A stretch of 64,000 bases of DNA from Halosimplex halophilum (GCF_004698125.1 NZ_ML214298.1:248001-312000), one strand, 5' to 3'. Positions 26,560 to 35,456 are shown, numbered from the stretch's first letter. Notes: generated by a model from the letters alone, not told the origin. Numbers and translations: made by a program.

Positions 26560-27969
26560 ATGAAAGAATACCAGACAATCACGGAAATCAGCGGTCCGCT
26601 GGTCCACGTCGAGACCGACGAACCGATCGGCTACGACGAGATCGTCGAGATCGAGACCGGCGACGGCGAGACGCGCCGCGGCCAGGTGCTCGACTCCTCG
26701 TCGGACCACGTCGCCATCCAGGTCTTCGAGGGCACCGAGGGCATCGACACCGACTCGTCGGTCCGGTTCCTCGGCGAGACGATGAAGATGCCCGTCACCG
26801 AGGACCTGCTCGGTCGCGTCCTCGACGGCTCCGGGAACCCGATCGACGGCGGCCCGGACATCGTCCCCGACGAGCGACGCGACATCGTCGGCGCCGCGAT
26901 CAACCCCTACTCCCGGGAGTACCCCGAGGACTTCATCCAGACGGGCGTCTCGGCCATCGACGGCATGAACACGCTCGTCCGCGGCCAGAAGCTCCCGATC
27001 TTCTCGGGGTCGGGGCTGCCGCACAACGACCTCGCGCTGCAGATCGCCCGCCAGGCCTCCGTCCCGGAGGAGGAAGGCGAGGACGACGAGGACACCGAGT
27101 TCGCGGTGATCTTCGGCGCGATGGGGATCACCGCCGAAGAGGCCAACGAGTTCATGGACGACTTCGAGCGCACCGGCGCGCTCGAACGCTCGGTCGTCTT
27201 CATGAACCTCGCGGACGACCCCGCCGTCGAGCGGACGGTCACGCCGCGACTGGCCCTCACGACCGCCGAGTACCTCGCCTTCGACAAGGGGTACCACGTG
27301 CTGGTCATCCTCACGGACATGACCAACTACTGTGAGGCGCTCCGGGAGATCGGCGCCGCACGCGAGGAGGTCCCGGGCCGCCGTGGCTACCCGGGGTACA
27401 TGTACACCGACCTCGCCCAGCTCTACGAGCGCGCCGGCCGCATCAAGGGCGAAGAGGGCTCTATCACGCAGATCCCCATCCTGACGATGCCGTCCGACGA
27501 CATCACCCACCCGATCCCGGACCTGACGGGGTACATCACGGAGGGGCAGATCCTCGTCGACCGCGACCTCAACAGCCAGGGCATCCAGCCGCCGATCGAC
27601 CCGCTGCCGTCGCTGTCGCGGCTGATGGACGACGGGATCGGCGAGGGGCTGACCCGCGGCGACCACGGCGGCGTCTCCGACCAGCTCTACGCCGCCTACG
27701 CGGAGGGCGAGGACCTGCGCGACCTCGTGAACATCGTCGGTCGCGAGGCCCTCTCGGAACGGGACAACAAGTACCTCGACTTCGCCGAGGCCTTCGAGGA
27801 GGAGTTCATCGAGCAGGGGTACAACACCGACCGCGACATCGACGACACGCTCGACATCGGCTGGGACCTGCTCTCGATGCTCCCCAAGGAGGAGCTCAAC
27901 CGCATCGACGAGGAGAACATCGAGGAGTACTACCGCGAGGACGTCGAGGCCGAAGTCGCCGCCGACTGA
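26560..27969 (+). CDS. atpB: A-type ATP synthase subunit B (regulatory)
   Basis: The 469-residue non-catalytic nucleotide-binding subunit. The P-loop is degenerate ([10 protein letters not shown] in place of GxxxxGKT), as is usual for subunit B, while [21 protein letters not shown] and the C-terminal domain are intact. It ends the eight-gene run; the next gene on this strand is bat, not atpD, and a T5 tract 21 bases after the stop suggests termination. The start at 26560 gives the family-typical MKEYQTI. Confidence 0.96.
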   Translation: MKEYQTITEISGPLVHVETDEPIGYDEIVEIETGDGETRRGQVLDSSSDHVAIQVFEGTEGIDTDSSVRFLGETMKMPVTEDLLGRVLDGSGNPIDGGPDIVPDERRDIVGAAINPYSREYPEDFIQTGVSAIDGMNTLVRGQKLPIFSGSGLPHNDLALQIARQASVPEEEGEDDEDTEFAVIFGAMGITAEEANEFMDDFERTGALERSVVFMNLADDPAVERTVTPRLALTTAEYLAFDKGYHVLVILTDMTNYCEALREIGAAREEVPGRRGYPGYMYTDLAQLYERAGRIKGEEGSITQIPILTMPSDDITHPIPDLTGYITEGQILVDRDLNSQGIQPPIDPLPSLSRLMDDGIGEGLTRGDHGGVSDQLYAAYAEGEDLRDLVNIVGREALSERDNKYLDFAEAFEEEFIEQGYNTDRDIDDTLDIGWDLLSMLPKEELNRIDEENIEEYYREDVEAEVAAD

Positions 27970-27984
27970 CGCTCCCGCCCGGAA

Positions 27985-28000
27985 CGCACTTTTTCCGCGC
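27985..28000 (+). terminator. Putative T-rich terminator after atpB
   Basis: CGCACTTTTTCCGCGC follows the atpB stop. Archaeal RNA polymerase stops at T-runs in the coding strand, and this T5 is the only such tract before bat. It would separate the ATP synthase transcript from the bacteriorhodopsin cassette. Confidence 0.4.
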
Positions 28001-28110
28001 GTCGCTCGTCCCACAGCGGCCACGCCGTCGTGTACGGACGCGCCTTCGAGTCGTCGTTGCGCCACTCTACGAGGACAACGCTCTTGACGGGTCGACCGGT
28101 ATGTCGGTGC

Positions 28111-30102
28111 ATGACTCGCTCCACTGCGGGGGCGGGACGGCGGGTGCTGTACGTCGACCCCGACGACGAGCGCGCGGCGCCGGTCGCCGACGCGCTCCGC
28201 GAGGCGGGCTACGCCCCCGAACGGGCGCGGGACGCGGCGGCGGCGCTGGACGCGGTCGCCACCGACCCGCCGGCCGCCGTCGTCAGCGAGCGGCGGCTGC
28301 CCGATAGCTCGGGGCTGGACCTGCTGGGCGACGTGCGCGAGCGGACCGACGACCTGCCCTTTCTGATCTTCACCGCGGTCGGCGACGAACACCTGGCCAG
28401 CGAGGCCATCGCGGCGGGCGTGACCGACTACGTGCCGAGAGACCCGCCCGAGAAGCAACTGGGCGCGCTGGTCGACGCCCTCGACGCGGCGATCACCGAG
28501 GGCGACCGCCGGTTCGCCCGGGTCACGGAGGAGCTGAAAGACCGGGCGATGGACGAGGCGCCGGTGGGGATCACCATCGCCGACGGGAAACGGCGGGACA
28601 CGCCGCTGATCTACGTCAACGAGGCCTTCGAGGAGCTGGCGGGCTACGACGAGGCGGACGTGCTGGGGCGCAACTGCAACTTCATGCAGGGCGACGACTC
28701 CGACGAGGCGAAGATCGCCGAGATGGCGAAGGCGATCGACGCCGGCGAGCCCGTCTCGGTCGAGCTCGTCAACTACACCGACGACGGCGAGCAGTTCTGG
28801 AACCGGGTCCACATCGCGCCGATCCACGGCGAGGGCGAGGAGGTGACCCACTACGTCGGCTTCCAGGAGGACGTGACCGACCGGGTCGAGGCCGAGCGGG
28901 AGGCCCAGCGCCAGGCCGAGAAGGCCAGGGCCGAACGCGAGACGGTCGAGGCGCTGCTGGACCGTCTGGACGGGCTGGTGACCGACGTGACGAGCGAGTT
29001 GCTGAGCGCCGAGACCCGGTCGGCGGTCGAGCGGGCGGTGGCCGACCGGCTGGTCGAGACCGACGAGTACGCGCTGGCGTGGGTCGGCGAGGCCGAGCCC
29101 GCGACCGACACCATCCGCCCGGGGACGTGGGCCGGGGTCGCCGACCCGCCGTCGCTGGAACTCCCGGTCGACGGCGCGGACCCGGCGGCGCGGGCCGCGC
29201 GGACGGGCGACGCGCAGTTCGTCGACGCCGACGCGGTGCCGGCGGTCTACGACGGACTGGTCGACGGCGGCGCGGGCGGGCTGGCCGCCCTGCCGCTGCA
29301 GTACGGCGACGTGAGCTACGGCGTGCTCGTGGTGGCGCTGCGGCCCGAGGCCGACCTGCCCGAGCCCGAACAGCGCGTGCTCGCCGCGGTCGCCCAGTCG
29401 ACCGCGATGGCGCTGCACGCGCTGACCTCCCAGCGGCTGCTGGGCTCCGACGACGTGACGGAGCTGGCGTTCTCGCTGACCGGCGCGGACCCCTTCTTCG
29501 TCGGCCTCTCCGGCGAACTCGGCGCGGAGTTCGTCCACACGGGCACGGTCACGCGCGACGCCGGGCCGACGACCTTCTTCTTCGAGACGGACGCCGACCC
29601 CGACGCCGTCGCCGAGGCCGCCGCCGCCCGCGCGGACGTGACCGCGTGTACGCCGGTGACGGCGGGCGACGGGCGGGCGGTCGTGGAGTTCTCCGTCGGC
29701 GAGTCGCCGCTGGTCGACCTCCTGCTCGACCGGGGCGGGCGGGTCGGGGCGATGTCGGCAAGCGACGGCACCGGCGAACTGACCGTCGAGATCCCGCCGG
29801 AGGCCCAGCCGCGGGCGGTCGTCGAGGCCGTCGAGGACCGCGTCGACGGCGCCGACCTGTCGGCCTACCGCGAACACGAGCGCCCGGCCGACAGCCGCCA
29901 GGACGTGCGCGCCCGCATCGACGACCGCCTGACCGACCGCCAGTCGACCGCGCTGCAGACGGCCATCGTCGGCGGCTTCTTCGAGTGGCCCCGCGAGACC
30001 AACGGCGAGGACCTGGCCGCCGCCATGGACATCGGCCGCTCGACCTTCCACCAGCACCTCCGGGCCGCCCAGCGGAAGGTCTTCGAGGAACTGTACGGCT
30101 GA
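28111..30102 (+). CDS. bat: Bacterioopsin activator Bat (pseudo-receiver, PAS/LOV, GAF, HTH)
   Basis: A 663-residue regulator with four parts. Residues 10-125 have a receiver-like fold (RVLYVDPDD, LPFLIFTAVGDEHLASEAI), but the phospho-aspartate is replaced by E60 (VVSERRLPDSSG). Residues 140-270 are a PAS/LOV domain with GRNCNFMQG, keeping the flavin-reactive Cys (C189). Residues 300-460 are GAF-like, and the C-terminal 60 residues are the bat-type helix-turn-helix (NGEDLAAAMDIGRSTFHQHL). Bat activates bop and related genes under low oxygen and light; it sits directly before bop here, with a matching target site at 30260-30274. Start 28111 is chosen because the domain begins soon after; upstream codons to 28030 look non-coding. 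Confidence 0.9.
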   Translation: MTRSTAGAGRRVLYVDPDDERAAPVADALREAGYAPERARDAAAALDAVATDPPAAVVSERRLPDSSGLDLLGDVRERTDDLPFLIFTAVGDEHLASEAIAAGVTDYVPRDPPEKQLGALVDALDAAITEGDRRFARVTEELKDRAMDEAPVGITIADGKRRDTPLIYVNEAFEELAGYDEADVLGRNCNFMQGDDSDEAKIAEMAKAIDAGEPVSVELVNYTDDGEQFWNRVHIAPIHGEGEEVTHYVGFQEDVTDRVEAEREAQRQAEKARAERETVEALLDRLDGLVTDVTSELLSAETRSAVERAVADRLVETDEYALAWVGEAEPATDTIRPGTWAGVADPPSLELPVDGADPAARAARTGDAQFVDADAVPAVYDGLVDGGAGGLAALPLQYGDVSYGVLVVALRPEADLPEPEQRVLAAVAQSTAMALHALTSQRLLGSDDVTELAFSLTGADPFFVGLSGELGAEFVHTGTVTRDAGPTTFFFETDADPDAVAEAAAARADVTACTPVTAGDGRAVVEFSVGESPLVDLLLDRGGRVGAMSASDGTGELTVEIPPEAQPRAVVEAVEDRVDGADLSAYREHERPADSRQDVRARIDDRLTDRQSTALQTAIVGGFFEWPRETNGEDLAAAMDIGRSTFHQHLRAAQRKVFEELYG

Positions 30103-30259
30103 CCGGGCCGCCGTCCCCCTTGGTTTTTATACCCACCACGCCCCCGGACACGTCCCATCGCCCGACTGGAACCGGGCAGTCTGCCGGATCGGTGGCTAAA
30201 CAGCTCCGTACGTCCCGATACCGGGATGCGTAACGGTCACACGCGCGCCGATCGATCCG

Positions 30260-30274
30260 ATCCAACTAGTTTGG
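30260..30274 (+). promoter_or_regulatory. Bat-binding upstream activator sequence (UAS) of bop
   Basis: The 15 bases ATCCAACTAGTTTGG agree, as I recall it, with the Halobacterium bop activator consensus ACCcnactagTTnGG at every defined position except the second. The site ends 43 bases before the bop ATG, and an AT-rich stretch (TACTTTTCTTTT, 30275-30286) follows where the TATA element should be. Position, orientation and the bat gene just upstream all support the call. Confidence 0.8.
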
Positions 30275-30317
30275 TACTTTTCTTTTGGGGCAAAAATCCC
30301 CAGTACTGATCGTAGTC

Positions 30318-31100
30318 ATGCCAGCACCAGGGAGCGAGCAAATCTGGCTGTGGATCGGGACGGCAGGAATGTTCCTGGGCATGCTGTACTTCATCGCCCG
30401 CGGCTGGGGCGAGGAAGACCAGAAGCGCCAGGAGTTCTACATCGTGACGATACTGATCACGGCGATAGCGTTCGTCAACTACCTCGCGATGGCGACCGGC
30501 TTCGGGCTGACGACGGTCAACGTCGCCGGCGAGGAGCTCAGTATCTACTGGGCGCGGTACACGGACTGGTTGTTCACGACGCCGCTGTTGCTGATCGACC
30601 TCGGACTGTTGGCGCGGGCCAACCGCAACCAGCTGACGACGCTGGTCAGCCTCGACGCGCTGATGATCGGCACCGGCGCGGTCGCGACGCTGGCCGGCGG
30701 CAACTTCGTGGCGGGAGGCCTCGGCGACGGCGCCCGCCGGCTGGTCTGGTGGGGTATCAGCACCGGCTTCCTGCTGGTACTCCTGTATTTCCTGTTCGGG
30801 ACGCTCACCGAGCAGGCCCAGGAGCTGGGCAGCGACGTGGGCGCGAAGTTCGCACAGCTGCGTAACCTGATCGTCGCGGTCTGGCTGGTCTACCCGGTGT
30901 GGTGGCTGGCCGGCACCGAGGGGCTCGGGCTGCTCCCCGAGGTCAGCGGGAGCGTCCTGTTCGTCGAGACGGCCGGGTTCATGGTCCTCGACCTCGTCGC
31001 GAAGGTCGGCTTCGGGTTCCTGCTGCTGTCGAGCCGGCAGGTCCTCGACGACGTCTCGGCCGCGACCGGGACCGGCGCCGCCGCGACCGCCGACGACTGA
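30318..31100 (+). CDS. bop: Bacteriorhodopsin (light-driven proton pump apoprotein)
   Basis: A 260-residue seven-helix opsin. The pump residues are all present: D83 ([11 protein letters not shown], equivalent to D85 of Halobacterium), D94 (LLIDLGLL, equivalent to D96), E201 and E217 (release group, E194/E204), D225 (D212) and K229 (K216, Schiff base with retinal). So it should be a proton pump, not a chloride pump or sensor. The segment between the two release glutamates is six residues longer than in Halobacterium bacteriorhodopsin and adds E208. The ATG at 30318 gives the usual short leader ([10 protein letters not shown]). The proton gradient it makes can drive the ATP synthase encoded on both sides. 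Confidence 0.96.
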   Translation: MPAPGSEQIWLWIGTAGMFLGMLYFIARGWGEEDQKRQEFYIVTILITAIAFVNYLAMATGFGLTTVNVAGEELSIYWARYTDWLFTTPLLLIDLGLLARANRNQLTTLVSLDALMIGTGAVATLAGGNFVAGGLGDGARRLVWWGISTGFLLVLLYFLFGTLTEQAQELGSDVGAKFAQLRNLIVAVWLVYPVWWLAGTEGLGLLPEVSGSVLFVETAGFMVLDLVAKVGFGFLLLSSRQVLDDVSAATGTGAAATADD

Positions 31101-31111
31101 CGCGACCGCCC

Positions 31112-31132
31112 GTCGCGGCCCGGCGCCGCGAC
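31112..31132 (+). terminator. Hairpin after bop
   Basis: GTCGCGG (31112-31118) and CCGCGAC (31126-31132) form a seven-pair GC stem with a seven-base loop, 11 bases after the bop stop. There is no T-run, so it may be a transcript-stabilising or processing hairpin rather than a terminator. A second hairpin, GGTGGGGCCCGC with GCGGGCCACC at 31185-31210, precedes the next gene. Confidence 0.35.
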
Positions 31133-31284
31133 CGGGCACCCCGTCGCCGATACCACGTAGCACGACGCGGACCTGGTGGTAGCTGGTGGGGCCCGCTCCC
31201 GCGGGCCACCGTCGCAGCCGCGGAGTATCACGGCCGAGAATCGGCCCGAACGAACTACGGTCGCGGTTTCCGGAGACCACACCG

Positions 31285-32007
31285 ATGAGCTCGTTGACCT
31301 ACGTCCAGTTCCACGCGCTGTACGTCCTGCCGGTCCTGGCGGCGCTGACTGCGACGGTCCACCACCGCCGCGACAGCGTCGACTGGCGGGTCGGCGCCGC
31401 GGGACTGGTCGTCGTGACCGTCCTCGCGGTGGCGTACACGCTGCCGTGGGACCGCCTGCTCATCTCGATGGGGGTGTGGTCCTACGGCGCCGGGACGGTC
31501 GCGGGCCGCCTGTGGGGCGTCCCCTACGAGGAGATCGCCTTCTTCGTCCTCCAGCCCGCGCTGACGACGCTGTGGACGCTCCACGTCGCCGGCCCGGTCG
31601 TCGAGGGCGTCACCCACACCCGGCGGGACCGGCTGCTCGGCGCCGCGGCGGGGCTGGCCGTCGGACTCGTCGGCCTGCTCGCGCTGACCGCGCCGGCGAC
31701 GACGTACGCGGGCGCCATCCTCGCGTGGGCGGGCCCGGTGCTCGCCCTGCAGTGGGGCGTCGGCTGGCGGTACCTCTGGCGGGTGCGCGCCCGCGTGGCC
31801 GCCGCCGTGCTGGTCCCGTCGGCGTACCTCTGGGCGGTCGACCGGCTGGCCATCCGGGCGGGCGTGTGGACCATCTCCGACACCTACACCACGGGCCTGG
31901 CGGTCGCCGGGCTCCCGGTCGAGGAGATGCTGTTTTTCGTCGTGACGAACTGCTTCGTCGTTCAGGGCGTGGTGCTGTTCCGCTGGGTGGTCGGCCGATG
32001 GCGCTAG
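31285..32007 (+). CDS. crtY: Lycopene beta-cyclase (CrtY-type membrane cyclase)
   Basis: A 240-residue, six- or seven-helix membrane enzyme of the archaeal/fungal CrtYc-CrtYd type. Both half-repeats are visible: TLPWDRLLISMGVWSYG with YEEIAFFVLQP, and later VWTISDTYTTG with VEEMLFFVVTN. It closes both ends of lycopene to beta-carotene, the precursor that the next gene product cleaves to retinal. ATG 31285 is chosen because the first helix starts there; it ends 10 bases inside the blh gene, so the two are co-translated. I do not see a Bat-type activator site directly before it. Confidence 0.9.
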   Translation: MSSLTYVQFHALYVLPVLAALTATVHHRRDSVDWRVGAAGLVVVTVLAVAYTLPWDRLLISMGVWSYGAGTVAGRLWGVPYEEIAFFVLQPALTTLWTLHVAGPVVEGVTHTRRDRLLGAAAGLAVGLVGLLALTAPATTYAGAILAWAGPVLALQWGVGWRYLWRVRARVAAAVLVPSAYLWAVDRLAIRAGVWTISDTYTTGLAVAGLPVEEMLFFVVTNCFVVQGVVLFRWVVGRWR

Positions 32008-33035
32008 CCCGCGAGCGGACCGACGCCCGGGTCCCGCCGGCCGCCCGCGCGCCCCTGCGCGCGCTCGTGGTCTGGATCCCGTGGGTCCCCATCGCCGTCG
32101 CGACGCTCGCGTTCGCGGCCGGCCTCTCCGTCCCGCCGGCGTGGCGGTACGTCCCGCTGGTCGCCAGCGTCGTCGCGTTCGGCCTGCCTCACGGCGCCGT
32201 CGACTGGGCGGCGCTCCCCCGGGCGGCGGCCGGCCGACTCACCACCCGATGGCTCGCGGTCGTCGGCGCCGTCTACCTGGTCGCCGGCGGCGCCTACGCC
32301 GCCGCGTGGTTCCTGGCGCCGCTCGCCGCGGCCGCCGCCTTCCTCGCGCTGACGTGGTTCCACTGGGGCCAGGGCGAACTCCACCCGCTCCGCGAAGTAC
32401 TGGACGCCGACCACCTCGACACCCGCCCGCGGCGCGCGCTGACCCTCGCCGTCCGCGGCGCCCTGCCGATGGGCGTCCCGCTGGTGGCGTTCCCCGGCCG
32501 CTACCGCGCGGTCCTCGGATCGTTCGTCGCCCCCTTCGGCGGGTCGGTGCCCGCCTGGCCATTCGAAGCCGACGCCCGACTCGCCGTCGGCGCGGCGCTC
32601 GCTGGGCTGACGCTCCTCGCGCTCGCGGTCGGCTACCGCGCGGCCGGCGACCGGCGGGCGTGGGCGGTCGACGCCGGCGAGACGGGGCTGCTGTGGACGT
32701 ACTTCCTCGTCGTCCCGCCCGTCTTCGCGGTCGGGCTGTACTTCTGTTGCTGGCACGCGCCCCGCCACGTCGCCCGGGTCCTCGCGCTGGACGACCGCGC
32801 GGTCGACGCGCTGGAACGCGGCCGGCTCGCGCCAGCACTCGGCCGGTTCGCCCGCGAGGCCGCCCTGCCGACGCTCGTCGCCCTGGTCGGTTGCGGGGCG
32901 CTGTGGTGGGCGGCGCCGGCGCCCGAACCGACGCTGGCCGGCGCGACTGGCGTCTACCTCGTCGCCGTCGCCGTGCTGACGCTGCCCCACGTGGTCGTCG
33001 TCACGTGGCTCGACCGATTCGCCGGGTACTGGTGA
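31998..33035 (+). CDS. blh: Brp/Blh-family beta-carotene 15,15'-dioxygenase
   Basis: A 345-residue multi-pass membrane enzyme of the Brp/Blh family, which splits beta-carotene into two retinal molecules. The metal-binding histidines are in FGLPHGAVDW, ALTWFHWGQGE, FCCWHAPRH and LTLPHVVVV. The gene overlaps crtY by 10 bases. It completes the path from lycopene to the chromophore of the opsin encoded upstream. Its name could equally be brp; the two paralogues cannot be told apart from this context. Confidence 0.9.
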   Translation: MALARERTDARVPPAARAPLRALVVWIPWVPIAVATLAFAAGLSVPPAWRYVPLVASVVAFGLPHGAVDWAALPRAAAGRLTTRWLAVVGAVYLVAGGAYAAAWFLAPLAAAAAFLALTWFHWGQGELHPLREVLDADHLDTRPRRALTLAVRGALPMGVPLVAFPGRYRAVLGSFVAPFGGSVPAWPFEADARLAVGAALAGLTLLALAVGYRAAGDRRAWAVDAGETGLLWTYFLVVPPVFAVGLYFCCWHAPRHVARVLALDDRAVDALERGRLAPALGRFAREAALPTLVALVGCGALWWAAPAPEPTLAGATGVYLVAVAVLTLPHVVVVTWLDRFAGYW

Positions 33036-33067
33036 ACGGGGTGTCGGACCCCGTGGTCCAGCGGGCG

Positions 33068-33394
33068 CTACGTCCACCCGTCCGGGAGAAAGATCGTCTC
33101 CCCTTCGACGGCGTCGTCCGGGAGCAGGTCGTCGACCATCCGGACCGCACGAACCAGCTCGCGGGTCGACACGTTCTGGTCCTCGTAGTACAGGACCCCG
33201 CTGTGGCCCTTCCTGTCGACGAAGTCGCTGTCGCTCGTGAGCACGGCGTAGCCCCGGTCGCTCGCGAACTCGAGGAGGTCCGCGTCGGGGCTCCCCAGCT
33301 CGACCGATTCGCCGACCGTCTCGACCTCGAACCCCTCGCTCCGGAGCGCGCTGACGAGCGCGGGCGGCACGTGTTCGTCGCAGAGAACTCTCAC
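33068..33394 (-). CDS. DUF5615 PIN-like toxin-type protein
   Basis: A 108-residue protein beginning VRVLCDEHVPPALVSALR with further acidic residues in VLTSDSDFVD, the conserved acidic set of the DUF5615/PIN-like ribonuclease fold. Its GTG start overlaps the stop of the DUF433 gene by four bases (GTGA), the usual order antitoxin then toxin for this family pair. It is probably an RNase toxin held in check by its partner. The pair is convergent with blh, separated by 32 bases. Confidence 0.8.
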   Translation of the reverse strand: MRVLCDEHVPPALVSALRSEGFEVETVGESVELGSPDADLLEFASDRGYAVLTSDSDFVDRKGHSGVLYYEDQNVSTRELVRAVRMVDDLLPDDAVEGETIFLPDGWT

Positions 33395-33675
33395 GCTCGC
33401 CGCTGGGACTCTTCGGGGTCCGGCTGTGCTTCCCGCGCCGTCTCCGCGGCCTCCCGCTTTCGTCGGCGCCACTCCCGCATCTCGTCGGGGTGGTCGTAGT
33501 AGTACGTGAGCGCGCGGTACACGTCCGCGAGGTCGAGGTCGAACTCGGCCGCGACGGCCTCGGGGGACTGCTCGCCGTCGAGGACCCGGTCGACGACGTG
33601 CAACACGCCGATCCGACGGCCCTCGATGCGGGGTTCGCCGCCGAGGGTGTCCTCCGTCGCGACGATCTCGCTCAT
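33391..33675 (-). CDS. DUF433 antitoxin-type protein
   Basis: A 94-residue DUF433 protein: an N-terminal strand pair (TEDTLGGEPRIEGRRIGVLHVV), then a helix-turn-helix-like part (SPEAVAAEFDLDLADVYRALTYYYDHPDEM), then a charged tail that probably binds the toxin. The A5 on the + strand at 33701-33705 (GGTTTTTACG on the coding strand) is a TATA box about 28 bases before the ATG, predicting a leaderless mRNA. The gene is divergent from atpD. Confidence 0.8.
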   Translation of the reverse strand: MSEIVATEDTLGGEPRIEGRRIGVLHVVDRVLDGEQSPEAVAAEFDLDLADVYRALTYYYDHPDEMREWRRRKREAAETAREAQPDPEESQRRA

Positions 33676-33851
33676 GGGTACCGATCCGTCGTCTCGGCGT
33701 AAAAACCTGTGCTCGCCACACCGACGGACACTCGCTCCACTCGCGTTGCCCCGCGTGGGGCTCTTTCACGCTCTCTGTTCGGGGCGGGGCGGTCACGACC
33801 GCCGACGAGACTGAAAACGGTTAACTGCCTACGCCGACAACCCGGGATCAA

Positions 33852-34547
33852 ATGGCCGAGGACGTCAAACCCACTCGCAAGGAGCTCATGCAGATCGAGG
33901 AGCGCATCGAGCTCTCCGAGCGCGGGCACGACACGCTGGAGCAGAAGCGCGACGGCCTCATCATGGAGTTCATGGACATCCTCGACGAGGCCCAGGACGT
34001 GCGCGCCGACCTCGACGAGAAGTACGAGGAGGCCCAGAACGCCATCAACATGGCCCGCGCGATGGACGGCGACGTGGCCGTCCGCGGCGCCGCCGCCGCG
34101 CTCAAGGAACACCCCGAGATCACCACCGAGTCCAAGAGCGTCATGGGCGTCTACATCCCCCAGATCGACGCCACGAAGGTCTCCAAGAGCCTCGACGAAC
34201 GCGGCTACGGCGTCCTCGGGACCAGCGCCCGCATCGACGAGGCGGCGGAGGCCTACGAGGAACTGCTCGACCAGATCATCCTCGCCGCCGAGGTCGAGAC
34301 GGCCATGAAGAAGATGCTCGACGAGATCGAGACGACCAAGCGCCGCGTCAACGCCCTGGAGTTCAAGCTGCTGCCCGAACTGCGCTCCAACCAGGAGTAC
34401 ATCGAGCAGAAACTCGAGGAGCAGGAGCGCGAGGAGATCTTCCGCATGAAGAAGATCAAGGACAAGAAGGAGGCCGAGGAGGACGAAGAGAAGGAAGCCG
34501 AGGCGGACGAAGAAGCCGAAGAGGACGCCGTCCCGGCCGACGACTGA
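33852..34547 (+). CDS. atpD: A-type ATP synthase subunit D (central shaft), separated from the main operon
   Basis: A 231-residue central-shaft subunit: two long antiparallel helices ([20 protein letters not shown] at the start and [19 protein letters not shown] towards the end) and a very acidic Glu/Asp/Lys tail. It rotates inside the AB hexamer. In most Halobacteria this gene directly follows atpB; here it is about 5.9 kb away beyond bat-bop-crtY-blh and the DUF433/DUF5615 pair. GGTTAACTG at 33819-33827 lies 25-33 bases before the ATG and gives it its own promoter. Confidence 0.94.
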   Translation: MAEDVKPTRKELMQIEERIELSERGHDTLEQKRDGLIMEFMDILDEAQDVRADLDEKYEEAQNAINMARAMDGDVAVRGAAAALKEHPEITTESKSVMGVYIPQIDATKVSKSLDERGYGVLGTSARIDEAAEAYEELLDQIILAAEVETAMKKMLDEIETTKRRVNALEFKLLPELRSNQEYIEQKLEEQEREEIFRMKKIKDKKEAEEDEEKEAEADEEAEEDAVPADD

Positions 34548-34690
34548 CGCTCCCGGGTCCGTTCTCCCCGGTTCCGGTATCTCCGTCCCCTCCTGTTCCC
34601 GTCCGTTCGGTCGTTTCCCCAGCACCGATACGTCCCGTCGGCTCCGTCGTCCCCGGCACCGTTTAGTTCGTCCCGCGCGCACGCACGGGC

Positions 34691-35083
34691 ATGACCTGTC
34701 CCGACTGCGGCGCGCCGACGCTTTCCTTCCCGGTCCCCGAGCGGTACCGCGAGGCACTCCCGGGCGAGCACGCGGCCGCCGAGGTCTGCACTCGCTGTCT
34801 CGCACTCCGGCCCGTGGCGGACCCGCCCGACGAGGTCCCCGACTTCACCGCCATCAGCGACGCGGTCCCGTCGAACGACGACGCGGCCGTCCCGTTCGTG
34901 CTGATGGTCGGGCTGATCCCGTCGCTGGCGACCAACCGCTCGGAGATATCGGAACTGCTGGCGACCGTCGAGCGGGCCGGGACCGACCCGCTGCTCGCGC
35001 TCGACCGCCTGGCGGACGACCCGACCGTCGACGCCGCGGCCGACCTGCGGGGGCGCCGCCGTCAGCTCGAACAGCTGCTGTGA
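34691..35083 (+). CDS. DUF6276 family protein
   Basis: A 130-residue haloarchaeal protein with a rubredoxin-like pair of CxxC motifs, CPDCG at residues 3-7 and CTRC at about 33-36, followed by an acidic helical part (FVLMVGLIPSLATNRSEISEL). The layout agrees with DUF6276, of unknown function. CGTTTAGTTC near 34661-34670 lies about 25 bases before the ATG, suggesting a leaderless transcript. It follows atpD on the same strand but has its own promoter. Confidence 0.75.
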   Translation: MTCPDCGAPTLSFPVPERYREALPGEHAAAEVCTRCLALRPVADPPDEVPDFTAISDAVPSNDDAAVPFVLMVGLIPSLATNRSEISELLATVERAGTDPLLALDRLADDPTVDAAADLRGRRRQLEQLL

Positions 35084-35285
35084 CCGCCGCGTCGGGCGAT
35101 CCGACCCTGGTAGCCCATGCCCGCTCGCCGTCTCCGCTCGGTCCCTACTCTGTTAGGCATACTGCATTTACATCAGGGGGTAGTACACCGATCCGCGGCA
35201 TCGATGCCAGGTGCCGCCGCGACGACACTTAGGACCCGTCGTCGTCTCCCCCCAATCCCCCCCTTACCACCAGCACCCATTTCGC

Positions 35286-35339
35286 GTCGCCGGCCGGGCC
35301 CGGCGGAGGCATCCCCCCGCCTCCCGGGCCGCCGGCGAC
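35286..35339. ncRNA. Long GC-rich hairpin between convergent genes (possible RNA or two-way terminator)
   Basis: Bases 35286-35310 pair with 35319-35339 as a 21-pair stem in three runs (9, 7 and 5 pairs) separated by two small bulges, with an eight-base loop ATCCCCCC. The outer run is GTCGCCGGC with GCCGGCGAC. It sits in the 373-base interval 35084-35456 between the convergent DUF6276 and aRF1 genes. The rest of the interval is C-rich and has no gene that I can support. I looked for SRP RNA and RNase P RNA signatures and saw none. Confidence 0.45.
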
Positions 35340-35456
35340 ACTCTCTGCCTTTCGACGCCGTCGCGGTACACGCGAGTACGCCGGGTTCGACAGCGGCGCG
35401 GCTGATCGGCGAAGCGAGACCGGGAGAATCCGGGAGCGCGAACTGCGCGTCGGTCC

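Noticed and set aside
26554-30057. A 1167-codon open frame on the minus strand opposite atpB and bat
   Set aside because: It is the antisense shadow of two well-supported genes; the product is Arg/Val/Asp low-complexity with no domain. High GC makes such long shadows common here (also near 24737-26578 and 37318-40029).
31101-31284. A Bat activator site before crtY
   Set aside because: I looked for the ACTAG core with flanking ACC and GG and found none; only weak half-matches such as GAACGAACTACGG exist.
33721-33800. Terminator-like GCCCC-GCGT-GGGGC with a following TCTTT between the antitoxin and atpD
   Set aside because: Both genes start here and read away from each other, so no transcript needs to end in this spot; it is more likely leader or spacer sequence.
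35084-35456. SRP RNA or RNase P RNA in the hairpin-containing gap
   Set aside because: The stem is strong, but I see neither the helix 8 motifs of 7S RNA nor the conserved core of RNase P RNA on either strand.
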